The notes below the pieces were generated by a model, which was not told the origin of the DNA, did no database searches, and saw only the letters and a program-made list of their open reading frames with translations. From assembly GCA_019931185.1 (NCBI GenBank), contig JAINDK010000019.1, positions 1 through 64,000 on the forward strand: a DNA stretch of 64,000 nt, read 5' to 3'. Shown piece after piece: positions 19,010-27,642 of the stretch. The stretch comes from Bryobacter sp. CoA8 C33. Its GTDB lineage: Bacteria; Acidobacteriota; Terriglobia; Bryobacterales; Bryobacteraceae. The number at the start of each line of letters is the position of its first letter. Within the stretch, counting starts at the first letter, position 1. Made by a program: the position numbers and the translations under genes.

Positions 19010-19021
19010 CGAATCGATTCG
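19010..19021. repeat. 12-bp palindrome upstream of tssB
   Basis: CGAATCGATTCG is a perfect palindrome ending 25 bases before the tssB ATG, within the divergent tssK/tssB control region. Its position suits a repressor site or a leader hairpin. No other evidence supports a role. Confidence 0.35.
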
Positions 19022-19046
19022 GACCATTCACCAAGGAGGATAACCC

Positions 19047-19553
19047 ATGGGACGTGACAGTACCCAACACAAACTCGACAAAGTTCGCCCCCCGCGCGTG
19101 CAGATCACCTACGATGTGCAGGTGGGTGACGCGATTGAACTCAAAGAACTGCCTTTCGTCATGGGAGTCTTGGGAGACTACACGGGTCACCCCACTGAAC
19201 CCCTGCCGAAATTGAAGGACCGCAAGTTCGTCGAAATCGACCCTGATAACTTCGACCGCGTTCTGGAATCGATGAAACCCCATCTTGCCTTCTCGGTCGA
19301 GAACAAACTGAGCGATGACCCGAACGCCGGACAACTGAAGGTGGATTTGAATTTCAAAAGCATGGACGACTTTGAACCTGGCAACATTGCCAAGCAGGTT
19401 CCACCGCTCAAGGAACTGCTCGATCTGCGGACTCGGCTCAGCGATCTGCGTGGTTCCATTCAGGGCAACGACAAGCTCGAGGAAGCTCTCCTCAATGCCG
19501 TTAGCGACACGGAAGCCCTCAATAAGATCAAAGCCCAACTGGAAAAGAACTAA
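19047..19553 (+). CDS. tssB: Type VI secretion sheath small subunit TssB
   Basis: A 168-residue TssB/VipA protein, which pairs with TssC to build the contractile sheath. The family signature is clear: PRVQITYDVQVGDAIELKELPFVMGVLGDY, with the later block FKSMDDFEPGNIAKQVPPLKELLDLR. A strong AAGGAGG precedes the ATG. It is the first gene of the plus-strand T6SS operon, 15 bases before tssC. Confidence 0.96.
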   Translation: MGRDSTQHKLDKVRPPRVQITYDVQVGDAIELKELPFVMGVLGDYTGHPTEPLPKLKDRKFVEIDPDNFDRVLESMKPHLAFSVENKLSDDPNAGQLKVDLNFKSMDDFEPGNIAKQVPPLKELLDLRTRLSDLRGSIQGNDKLEEALLNAVSDTEALNKIKAQLEKN

Positions 19554-19568
19554 GAGTAGGAAGCGGAT

Positions 19569-21050
19569 ATGGCACAACAGCAATCAGCAAACCAGCTCGC
19601 CGCGGCGCAAAGCCAGGAACTGGATCTCCTCGACAGCATTGTTGAACAGGGACGTTTCGGATCCGACACCCCGGCCCGAGAACGCGGCAAGAACCTCGTC
19701 AAGGAATTCGTCAGCCAGTTCCTCGAGGGAAATATCGCCTTGAATCGCGATCTCGAGACCATGATCAACAAGCGGATCGCCGAAATCGACCACCTGCTTT
19801 CGATCCAGTTGAACGAGATCCTGCACCACGCCGACTTCCAGAAGCTCGAGGGCTCCTGGCGTGGCCTTCGCCACATGGTTTTCAATTCCAACACCAGTTC
19901 GAATCTCAAGATCCGGGTCATGAACGCAACCAAGAAAGATTTGTTGCGTGACATGCAGCGGGCGCCGGAGTTCGACCAGAGTGCCCTGTTCAAGAAGATG
20001 TACGAGGAAGAGTACGGCGTTTTTGGTGGCGCTCCCTATGGCGCCATCATCGGCGACTATGAGTTCGGCAAGCACCCGGAAGACGTGGAGTTGCTCGAGA
20101 AGATTTCCAACGTCGCCGCCGCCTCCCATGCTCCCTTCTTCACCGCTGCCGGTCCCTCGCTGCTCAACCTGGAAGCCTGGACGCAGATCGATGCTCCCCG
20201 CGATCTGTCCAAGATCTTCGATTCGACCGAGTACGCCAAGTGGAAGAGTTTTCGCCAAAGCGAGGATTCCCGCTACGTCGGCCTTTGTCTGCCGCGAACT
20301 CTCGGCCGCCTCCCCTACGGTCGCGACACGAGACCCATCGATGAGTTCAATTATGAAGAAGCGGTCGATGGCACCGACCACTCGAAGTACTGCTGGTCCA
20401 ATGCCGCTTATTCAATGGGAACTCGCCTGGCCGACAGCTTCATGAAGCATGGCATGTGCGTCGCCATCCGCGGCGTCGAAGGCGGCGGCCTCGTCGAAGG
20501 CTTGCCGGTTCACAATTTCGCCACCGATCAGGGCGACGTCGTGATGAAGTGTCCCACGGAAACCCCCATCACCGACCGCCGGGAAAAAGAACTCGCCGAC
20601 CTCGGCTTTATTCCTCTTTGCCACTGCAAGGGCACCGATTACGCTGCGTTTTTCAGCCTCCAAAGTGCCCAGAAGGCCAAGATTTATGACGATGACAAGG
20701 CGAACGCCAACTCCCGGTTGTCGACCCAGCTGCCTTACATCATGGCCGTCAGCCGCTTTGCGCACTACCTCAAATCGATGATGCGCGACAAGATCGGCAG
20801 CTTCATGTCCCGATCTGATGCCGAACTCTTTCTCAACAGCTGGATCACCAACTATGTCACTCCCGATGACACGGCCAGCCCCGCCATGAAAGCCAAGTGC
20901 CCCCTGCGCGAGGCCCGCATCGATGTAGTCGAAGTCCCCGGCAAACCGGGCGTCTACAAAGCCGTCGCGTTCTTGCGCCCTCACTTCCAGTTGGACGAAT
21001 TGACTGTATCTCTGCGTCTGGTGGCCGAATTGCCCGCCCCCGCGAGATAA
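19569..21050 (+). CDS. tssC: Type VI secretion sheath large subunit TssC
   Basis: A 493-residue TssC/VipB sheath protein, the usual length. Family segments include LEGSWRGLRHMVFNSNTSS, the GAIIGDYEFGKHPEDVELLE block, LPRTLGRLPYG and the C-terminal RPHFQLDELTVSLRLVAELP that forms sheath contacts. TssB-TssC heterodimers polymerise around the Hcp tube and are later disassembled by TssH, encoded in the same operon. Confidence 0.97.
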   Translation: MAQQQSANQLAAAQSQELDLLDSIVEQGRFGSDTPARERGKNLVKEFVSQFLEGNIALNRDLETMINKRIAEIDHLLSIQLNEILHHADFQKLEGSWRGLRHMVFNSNTSSNLKIRVMNATKKDLLRDMQRAPEFDQSALFKKMYEEEYGVFGGAPYGAIIGDYEFGKHPEDVELLEKISNVAAASHAPFFTAAGPSLLNLEAWTQIDAPRDLSKIFDSTEYAKWKSFRQSEDSRYVGLCLPRTLGRLPYGRDTRPIDEFNYEEAVDGTDHSKYCWSNAAYSMGTRLADSFMKHGMCVAIRGVEGGGLVEGLPVHNFATDQGDVVMKCPTETPITDRREKELADLGFIPLCHCKGTDYAAFFSLQSAQKAKIYDDDKANANSRLSTQLPYIMAVSRFAHYLKSMMRDKIGSFMSRSDAELFLNSWITNYVTPDDTASPAMKAKCPLREARIDVVEVPGKPGVYKAVAFLRPHFQLDELTVSLRLVAELPAPAR

Positions 21051-21121
21051 TTCACCCAAACCATGGACCAAATTTCATAGACTTTTCGCTTACCTAGACA
21101 GAAGGAGCAACTACTACTCAA

Positions 21122-21601
21122 ATGGCAATGAACGCATACCTCAAGATCAAAGACCTCAAGGGAACCTCCAAGGTCGTACCTGATGCAATCGAAATCCACA
21201 GCTTCAGTTGGGGGGTCAGCAACGCTAGCGCCGCCGCCCAAGCCTCTGGTGAAAGCCGCGCCGGCAAGCCCAGCTTCGGAGACCTGCACGTCAGCAAGAA
21301 TGTCGACCCCACGTCGCCAAAGTTGCTCGAGAACTGCTGCACCAATAAAGCTTTCGAGGAAGCCGAACTCGGCTACATGAAGCAGATGGATAACCAGAAT
21401 CTGCTCTACTTCAAGATCATCCTCAAGCAGGTTTATGTCAGTTCTTTGTCGGTCAGCGGCAGCGAAGATAACCCGTCCGAGCAACTCTCGGTCGCCTACG
21501 AACAAATCGAATTTGCCTACAACCCGGAAAAGCCCGACAAGAAAGGTCTCGCCGGCTGGATTGGCGCCAAATACGATATCAAGGCAAACAAGAAGCTCTA
21601 A
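21122..21601 (+). CDS. hcp: Type VI secretion tube protein Hcp
   Basis: A 159-residue Hcp (TssD), the hexameric ring protein of the inner tube and the carrier of small effectors. The start MAMNAYLKIKDLKGTS, the IEIHSFSWGVSN strand and the end block AYEQIEFAYNP are characteristic. An AAGGAG lies 14 bases before the ATG at 21122; a second ATG at 21128 is nearly equivalent. Seventy bases separate it from tssC. The next gene begins 4 bases after its stop and carries a strong hairpin, which may keep Hcp output above that of downstream genes. Confidence 0.96.
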   Translation: MAMNAYLKIKDLKGTSKVVPDAIEIHSFSWGVSNASAAAQASGESRAGKPSFGDLHVSKNVDPTSPKLLENCCTNKAFEEAELGYMKQMDNQNLLYFKIILKQVYVSSLSVSGSEDNPSEQLSVAYEQIEFAYNPEKPDKKGLAGWIGAKYDIKANKKL

Positions 21602-21605
21602 TCCA

Positions 21606-22370
21606 ATGGCAATCCCTGGCATTCAACTTCTTGAGGCGGGAAATGTCCGGCAAGCGCTCGAAGCGCTTGCCGGACATTTGCGCAACAAGCCGACAGATGT
21701 CGCCGCTCGCACCAGCCTGTTTGAGGCTCTCTGCTTTGCCGGTGAGTTGGACCGCGCCGAGAAGCACCTCAACCTGCTGGCCGGCGGCAGCGAACAGGCC
21801 AAAATCGGAGCAATTCTTTATTTCTCCGCGATCCACGCCGAGCGCGAACGCCATCAGATGTACAAGAATCAGAGCTTCCCGAAAAGCTCCGCACCATCTC
21901 TCTGTAGTGGACGATTGAATGGAAAACCCTTCACAGAGATCCGCGACGTCGATTCCGGCCTGGGCGCCCGGCTTGAGGTTTTCGGCGCCGGCTCTTACAT
22001 GTGGATCGCCTTTGAACACATCTCCTCGATCACCATCGAGGCGCCAAAGCGGTTGCGCGACACTCTCTGGACACCGGCTTTCATCAAAACGGGCAGCAAG
22101 TTTCAGGGCCAGGAACTTGGTGAAGTTCTTCTGCCCGCCATCTACCCCTTTTCCTTTACTTACCCGGATGAATCCGTCTGGCTCGGCCGGCAAACGCTGT
22201 TTGTCGAGGATGGAGAAAGCACCTATCCGCTGGGACAGAAAATGCTGCTGGTCGATGGCGTCGAGGTGCCGCTTCTGGAGGTTCGCACTCTCGAGTTCGA
22301 TTCCCCCGCGAACGAGTCAACTTCCTCCACACCCTTCGGCCATACCGCCACAATCGCACTAAACTCCTAA
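21606..22370 (+). CDS. tagJ: Type VI secretion accessory protein TagJ/ImpE
   Basis: A 254-residue ImpE/TagJ protein. The N-terminal helical half follows the family form LLEAGNVRQALEALAGHLRN, then RTSLFEALCFAGELDRAEKHL; the C-terminal half has the domain with SYMWIAFEHISSI and the LLPAIYPFSF block. TagJ binds TssB in several systems and is thought to help sheath turnover; it is found in only some T6SS subtypes. Codons 12-25 contain a perfect inverted repeat, described separately. It starts 4 bases after hcp and ends 4 bases before tssA. Confidence 0.9.
   Translation: MAIPGIQLLEAGNVRQALEALAGHLRNKPTDVAARTSLFEALCFAGELDRAEKHLNLLAGGSEQAKIGAILYFSAIHAERERHQMYKNQSFPKSSAPSLCSGRLNGKPFTEIRDVDSGLGARLEVFGAGSYMWIAFEHISSITIEAPKRLRDTLWTPAFIKTGSKFQGQELGEVLLPAIYPFSFTYPDESVWLGRQTLFVEDGESTYPLGQKMLLVDGVEVPLLEVRTLEFDSPANESTSSTPFGHTATIALNS
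21641..21679 (+). repeat. Perfect 18-bp inverted repeat inside the start of tagJ
   Basis: AAATGTCCGGCAAGCGCT (21641-21658) is followed by CGA and then its exact reverse complement (21662-21679). In RNA this is a very stable 18-bp hairpin with a 3-nt loop, 39 bases after the hcp stop. No U-tract follows, so it is not a standard terminator. The codons it spans still match the ImpE family, so the repeat lies within real coding sequence. Confidence 0.9.
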
Positions 22371-22374
22371 ACTG

Positions 22375-24198
22375 ATGCCTTTTCGCGACGACATCCTCCA
22401 ACCAATCGCAGGGGAAAACCCGGCCGGCGCCGATCTCCGCTATGATCCCGTTTACGACAAGATCAAAGAAGCCCGCCGGGAGGAAGAAGACATTGAGCAA
22501 GGCGATTGGAAGCGTGAACGTAAGGTTGCCGACTGGCAGCTGACCAGCAAGCTTTGCGAAGAAGTTCTCGCCACTCGCTCGAAAGACCTCCAACTCGCCG
22601 CCTGGCTCACCGAGGCCGCCGTGCGCCAGCGCGGTTTTGAAGGTCTCATCGAAGGCCTGCGCCTCGTTCAAGCCCTCATCGAGCAGTTTTGGGACCAGCT
22701 TTATCCTGAGCTGGAGGACGGAGATGCCGAGTTCCGCGCCACCCCGCTCGACTGGTTGGCCGGCAAAATCACCGACCTTGTGAGAACGCTCAGCCTCACC
22801 CGCGATGGCTTGTCCTATCTCCAATACAAGGAATCGCGCGATGTGGGCTACGAGGACGGTTCGACCTCCGATGCCCAAAGGGAAGCGCGCTCAACCAAGA
22901 TCAAGGAAGGCAAGCTGGCCGCCGAGGGTTTCGACGAGTCTTTCAATAAGACGCCCAAAGCCTTCTACCTCAACCTAAAGGATCAATTGGGCCTCGTGGC
23001 GACCACCGCGCAATCGCTCTCCGCCCTCTGTGACGAAAAGTTCGGTGATTACTCTCCCTCCTTCAGCCGCTTCTCCGATGCCATCGAGGAGATCAACCGG
23101 GTTGCGAAATCGCTCCTCGATAAGAAGCGCGAAATCGAACCAGACCCCATTCCGGAGGAATCCCCTTCGAGCGAAGACTCCGGTGCGCCTGCCACGGAGA
23201 GCGAATCGGCTTCCTTGCCGGCCGCCGGTCCGGGTGTCAACATTAGTGCCTTTACCGGAACCGAAACGGCAGCGCGCAAACCCCTGCTTGAATCTCTCGT
23301 TCAGATCTCCGCCCAATTGCGGCATCTCGACCCGCTCAATCCTGGCCCATATCTCATGCTTCGCGGCTTGCGCTTTGGTGAGCTTCGCGCCGCCGCCCAG
23401 CGCGGCGAGATGCGGCAACTGGAAGCGCCCCCGTCGGAGATCCGCCGCCAGTTACGTGTCTACCTGCTCGATCAGCGCTGGAAAGAGTGCGTCGAGTTGG
23501 CCGAGGCCAGCCTTGCCTTGCCCGCCAGCCGCGCCTGGATGGACCTCCACCGGATTACCGTCGAAGCCCTGATCGGCCTTGGCGATGACTACAACACGAT
23601 CGTGGCCGCGATTCGCGCCGAAGTCCGGGCGCTGGTGCGCGACGTGCCTGAGATCCGCACCGCCGTCCTGATGGATGACACTCCCGCTTGTAACGCCCAG
23701 ACCCTTGCCTGGATCGACGAACTGATCGACGATCCACCGGGAGAGACTCCCGCGGAGGAAGGCGATTATGTCGCGCCGCCCCCCTCCGGGCCCGTTCGTC
23801 CTCCGGCTTTACCCTGGCGCAAGAAGCTGGCTGACCCCTTCCGCGTCGCCGTCGAAGCCCTGCGCCGGGGTGACAAAGCTCGCGCCCTCGAGATCATGCG
23901 CAATGAAATCGAGACGCAGGCATCGGCCCGTGGCCGCTTTCTTCGTCAACTCCAGGTGGCTGAAATCTGCATGCAGGCCAATGCCAAGGAAATCGCACAG
24001 CCCTTCCTCGAGGACATCAAGACGAAACTCGCGGAATTCCGCCTTCCGGAGTGGGAAGACCGCGCCCTCGTAGTCCAAGCCCTGGTTGATCTTTATCTGT
24101 TTCACCAGGACACCGTTGACGACTCCCATGAGCGCAACCGGATCTTCCAGCAGATCTGCCGGCTCGATCCCGTCCGTGCGCTCGGACTGAAAACTTAA
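22375..24198 (+). CDS. tssA: Type VI secretion protein TssA (ImpA family)
   Basis: A 607-residue TssA. The N-terminal ImpA domain is clear: DDILQPIAGENPAGADLRYDPVYDKIKEARREE and the QLTSKLCEEVLATRSKDLQLAAWL helix. A Pro/Ser/Glu-rich linker at ~255-285 separates it from a long helical C-terminal region (RRQLRVYLLDQRWKECVELAE; DRALVVQALVDLYLFHQD). TssA primes baseplate docking and guides tube and sheath polymerisation. No transmembrane segment is evident. It sits 4 bases after tagJ and 9 bases before the next gene. Confidence 0.93.
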   Translation: MPFRDDILQPIAGENPAGADLRYDPVYDKIKEARREEEDIEQGDWKRERKVADWQLTSKLCEEVLATRSKDLQLAAWLTEAAVRQRGFEGLIEGLRLVQALIEQFWDQLYPELEDGDAEFRATPLDWLAGKITDLVRTLSLTRDGLSYLQYKESRDVGYEDGSTSDAQREARSTKIKEGKLAAEGFDESFNKTPKAFYLNLKDQLGLVATTAQSLSALCDEKFGDYSPSFSRFSDAIEEINRVAKSLLDKKREIEPDPIPEESPSSEDSGAPATESESASLPAAGPGVNISAFTGTETAARKPLLESLVQISAQLRHLDPLNPGPYLMLRGLRFGELRAAAQRGEMRQLEAPPSEIRRQLRVYLLDQRWKECVELAEASLALPASRAWMDLHRITVEALIGLGDDYNTIVAAIRAEVRALVRDVPEIRTAVLMDDTPACNAQTLAWIDELIDDPPGETPAEEGDYVAPPPSGPVRPPALPWRKKLADPFRVAVEALRRGDKARALEIMRNEIETQASARGRFLRQLQVAEICMQANAKEIAQPFLEDIKTKLAEFRLPEWEDRALVVQALVDLYLFHQDTVDDSHERNRIFQQICRLDPVRALGLKT

Positions 24199-24207
24199 CC
24201 CGAGGTA

Positions 24208-24714
24208 TTGCCGAACGTGGCGTTCCAACTTGATGTACTCGTAACGCTGTCGGTGTTGGACCGATTGATCGATCTCGATCCGCGCAGCCAGACGGAGGCC
24301 CCCCTGACGCGGGCTGAATCCCTACGCCGCATGCGGGCGGCCGTCCGCCGCGACTTGGAGTGGCTGCTCAATTCCCGCCGCATCGCTTCCCCGCCGCCAC
24401 CCGAACTCGCCGAGTTGAACCGTTCCCTCTACGTCTTCGGTCTGCCCGATATTTCCAGCGTCCACCTGGCAAACCCCAACGAGCAGCAACGGCTGCTGCA
24501 AAACATCGAAAGGCTCATCGACACCTTCGAGCCGCGGCTCCGTCAGGTGCGAGTGTCCCGGATCGATCAGGATGGCCTGCACAACTTCCAACGCATGAAC
24601 TTCCGAATTGAAGGTCTGCTCCAGATGGACCCCGCCCCGGAGCCCGTTTCCTTCGACACCATCCTCGACGGAGTGAGCCAGCAGTACTCCATCAAACCGG
24701 ATCGGGCGGCATAG
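24208..24714 (+). CDS. tssE: Type VI secretion baseplate protein TssE (gp25-like)
   Basis: A 168-residue gp25-like TssE, part of the baseplate wedge that nucleates the sheath. The family pattern is visible: SVLDRLIDLDP, RRDLEWLLNSRR, LNRSLYVFGLPDISS and IERLIDTFEPRL with the following RVSRID strand. Two starts are possible. The TTG at 24208 has GAGG only two bases upstream, and the GTG at 24217 has it 11 bases upstream, so neither is ideal. The choice changes only three residues. The gene lies between tssA and tssF, the usual position. Confidence 0.9.
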   Translation: MPNVAFQLDVLVTLSVLDRLIDLDPRSQTEAPLTRAESLRRMRAAVRRDLEWLLNSRRIASPPPPELAELNRSLYVFGLPDISSVHLANPNEQQRLLQNIERLIDTFEPRLRQVRVSRIDQDGLHNFQRMNFRIEGLLQMDPAPEPVSFDTILDGVSQQYSIKPDRAA

Positions 24715-24720
24715 CAGTCC

Positions 24721-26559
24721 ATGCGCGACGATCTGCTGCTTTACTACGAACGCGAACTCACCTTCCTCCGCCAGATGGCGGCCCAATTCGCCGAACGCTA
24801 CCCTAAGATTGCCTCCCGGCTCGTCCTCGAGGCCGACAAGTGCGAAGACCCAAGCGTCGAGCGACTGCTCGAAGGCTTCGCTTTCCTCGCCGCCCGTGTT
24901 CACCTTAAGATCGACGACGAGTTTCCCGAGCTCACCGAGGCGATTCTCGGCATCGTCTATCCCCACTTCATTCAGCCCATCCCGTCGCTGTCCATCGCCG
25001 AGTTTGAACTGGACCCAGCGAAAGGTTCACTCGACCAGGGCCTATTGGTCCCCGCCGGTTCCATCCTTTACTCCCAACCAGTGCAAGGCGTGCCCTGCAA
25101 GTTCCGCACCTGTTACGATCTCACCCTCTATCCCCTTGTGGTGAGCGGAGCAGAATTCGCCACTCCCGACCGCCTGCGGCCTGCTATCAAGGCCCCTGAG
25201 GCGCAATACTCGGTCAGTGTGCGCTTTAGCGCCCCGGCTGATGTCTCGCTTGCCGTCCTCGGCCTGGACCGCCTCGTGCTGCATCTCAATGGGGAATCGA
25301 GCACAATCCACGCCTTGTACGAGGTGTTGAGTTCCAAGCTCACCCGCATCCTGATTCGCAATCCCAAGGACCAACGGCAGTTCCCGATCGAGTTGCCCCT
25401 TTCCTGTCTTCGCCCGATGGGATTCGAGGAAAACGAGGGGGTTCTCGATTATCCCGGACGTTCTTTCCTCGCCTACCGGTTGCTGCAAGAGTACTTCAGC
25501 TTTCCGGAAAAGTTTTTCTTCTTTGAGCTTTCCGGCCTGCTGCCCCTGCTCGAACAGGGCTTCACCAACGAATTAGAAGTCGTCTTCCTGTCCTCGCGCA
25601 TCGAAAGCGAGGAGATCCGGCTCAAGCTCGAAAACGGCGTTGGTGCTTCGACGTTCCGTACGGCGGCTGTGCCAATCATCAACCTGTTTCCCCACACCTG
25701 CGAGCCGATTCCGATGGACCAGAAGAAGGCTGAGTACCCGATCATCCCGGACATCAGGCGCATGTCGGCTCTCGAGATCCACTCGATCACGTCGGTCAAC
25801 TCCCTCGACATCGACCAGCAGACGATCACTCCCTACGAGCCTTTTTATTCCATCCGTCAGGCCCAGATCAACCGGAAGCAGGAGACCTTCTACATCGCCA
25901 CGCGCCGGCCATCGGGCCGCGCCAACGACGAGGGGACGGACTTGAGCCTCTCACTCGTCGATCTCCGATTCCGCCCGATCTACCCGAAGATCGACTCGAT
26001 CACGGTCAAGACCTTCTGCACGAACCGCGATCTGCCTTCACGTCTGCCCTTTGGCAACGAAACAGGCGACTTCGAGATGGAACTGAGCGCTCCGCTCAAA
26101 CGAATTATTGCCTTGCGCAAGCCTACCCCTTCGCTGCGCCCCTCGCTCGGCAAGAACATCTATTGGCGGCTGATCTCGCATCTCTCGCTCAACTATCTTT
26201 CGCTCGTCGAACAGGGCCGCGAAGCCCTCCAACAGATCCTCACTTTGTACAACATCACGGGTGCTCCGGCAAACGACAAAGCAATCCAAGGCATCGTGCG
26301 GCTCCAGTCGCGTCCGAAGTTTGCCCGCCTAGTTTCCGACGATGGTATTGCATTTGCGCGCGGCTTCGAAGTGGATATTGAATTTGATGAAGACCAGTTC
26401 GTTGGCGGTGGCGTCTACCTGTTCGCCGCCGTGATCGAACGCTTTCTTGCCAACTACGCCTCACTCAACAGCTTTACCAAACTCAACGCTCGTACGATCC
26501 AACGAAAGGAGCCGCTACGGCAATGGCCACCTCGCGCGGGGCAGAAGATCCTCGTATAG
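24721..26559 (+). CDS. tssF: Type VI secretion baseplate protein TssF
   Basis: A 612-residue TssF (ImpG/VasA). The N-terminus is diagnostic: LLLYYERELTFLRQMAAQFAERYPKIASRL, followed by DPSVERLLEGFAFLAARVHLKIDDEFPE. TssF, in two copies with one TssG, forms the core of each baseplate wedge. The final 37 bases overlap tssG in another frame, a coupling common for this pair. Confidence 0.96.
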   Translation: MRDDLLLYYERELTFLRQMAAQFAERYPKIASRLVLEADKCEDPSVERLLEGFAFLAARVHLKIDDEFPELTEAILGIVYPHFIQPIPSLSIAEFELDPAKGSLDQGLLVPAGSILYSQPVQGVPCKFRTCYDLTLYPLVVSGAEFATPDRLRPAIKAPEAQYSVSVRFSAPADVSLAVLGLDRLVLHLNGESSTIHALYEVLSSKLTRILIRNPKDQRQFPIELPLSCLRPMGFEENEGVLDYPGRSFLAYRLLQEYFSFPEKFFFFELSGLLPLLEQGFTNELEVVFLSSRIESEEIRLKLENGVGASTFRTAAVPIINLFPHTCEPIPMDQKKAEYPIIPDIRRMSALEIHSITSVNSLDIDQQTITPYEPFYSIRQAQINRKQETFYIATRRPSGRANDEGTDLSLSLVDLRFRPIYPKIDSITVKTFCTNRDLPSRLPFGNETGDFEMELSAPLKRIIALRKPTPSLRPSLGKNIYWRLISHLSLNYLSLVEQGREALQQILTLYNITGAPANDKAIQGIVRLQSRPKFARLVSDDGIAFARGFEVDIEFDEDQFVGGGVYLFAAVIERFLANYASLNSFTKLNARTIQRKEPLRQWPPRAGQKILV

Positions 26560-27623
26560 AACCCGCTAGTCCGGAAACGGCACCGCTCGCCGTCGAGCAG
26601 GAGTGGCTCAAGAGCTTCTTTGCCGACCGGCCCGGTAGTGTCGAATTCTTTCAGGCAGTTCGCCTGCTCGGCCGGCTCGGCCACGGCTTGATGCCCCCGG
26701 GCGCCTTTCCCAAACATCCCGACCAGGAGGTCGTCCGCTTCGGAGCCAATCCCGCCTACTGGTTCCCTCCCTCGCAAATCCACAGTCTTGAATGGATCGA
26801 ATCCGATTCGGAGAAATTCACCTGGAAGCCGCCTATGCTGCGCGTCAATTTCATGGGCTTGGTCGGACCAATGGGATTGATGCCATTCGCCTGGCAGGAT
26901 CTGGTCCTCGAACGGCTGCGCGCCCGGGACCGCACCCTGCTCGAGTTCTTCGACCTTTTTCACCACCGCACGATCTCACTCTTTTATCAGGCGTGGGAGA
27001 AGTACCGCTTCTGGGTGTCCTACGAGCGTGACCGCAAAGACCGCATGTCGCGTTACCTCATGGACTTTATCGGGCTGGGTACTCCGGGGCTTGAGAGCCG
27101 GCAGTCGGTGCCAGATACGTCGCTGATCTTTTATAGCGGCCTTTTGAGCCTTCAACCTCGCTCGGCGCTTGCCCTCGAACAGTTGCTCAGCGACTACTTT
27201 GATGTACCAATCGAGGTCGACGAATTCAGCGGAAGCTGGTATCCGCTGGCGCCAGAGGACATTTGCCGCTTTGCCGACCCGCCGACGGAGGCCGAGCAAC
27301 TCGGCTTTGGCGTCGTTGTCGGCGATGCTGTCTGGAACCGCGCCTCATGCGCCAAAATTGCGGTCGGCCCGCTGGCGCTCAACGATTACATCAACTTTCT
27401 TCCTGGCGGCAACGCCCATGAACCTTTGGCTTCGCTGACCCGCTTTTTTACCCAGGGCGAGATCATCTTCGAAGTACAGCTGATCCTTTCCCGCGACCAT
27501 GTACCCCAATGTCAACTCGGAATGGACTCGTCCGCGCCGCCGCGCCTGGGCTGGCTGACGTGGATGAACACGTCCAAGACCCGGGGACAAGATCCGGGGG
27601 ACACTGTTTTTTTGATGAACTGA
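26523..27623 (+). CDS. tssG: Type VI secretion baseplate protein TssG
   Basis: A 366-residue TssG (ImpH/VasB). Landmarks are FFQAVRLLGRL, LRVNFMGLVGPMGLMPFAWQD, FFDLFHHRTISLFYQAWEKYR and the late DYINFLPGG. It is the single-copy wedge subunit partnering TssF. The ATG at 26523 lies inside tssF. Confidence 0.95.
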   Translation: MATSRGAEDPRIEPASPETAPLAVEQEWLKSFFADRPGSVEFFQAVRLLGRLGHGLMPPGAFPKHPDQEVVRFGANPAYWFPPSQIHSLEWIESDSEKFTWKPPMLRVNFMGLVGPMGLMPFAWQDLVLERLRARDRTLLEFFDLFHHRTISLFYQAWEKYRFWVSYERDRKDRMSRYLMDFIGLGTPGLESRQSVPDTSLIFYSGLLSLQPRSALALEQLLSDYFDVPIEVDEFSGSWYPLAPEDICRFADPPTEAEQLGFGVVVGDAVWNRASCAKIAVGPLALNDYINFLPGGNAHEPLASLTRFFTQGEIIFEVQLILSRDHVPQCQLGMDSSAPPRLGWLTWMNTSKTRGQDPGDTVFLMN

Positions 27624-27642
27624 ATCGAACCTGGAGGACCGG

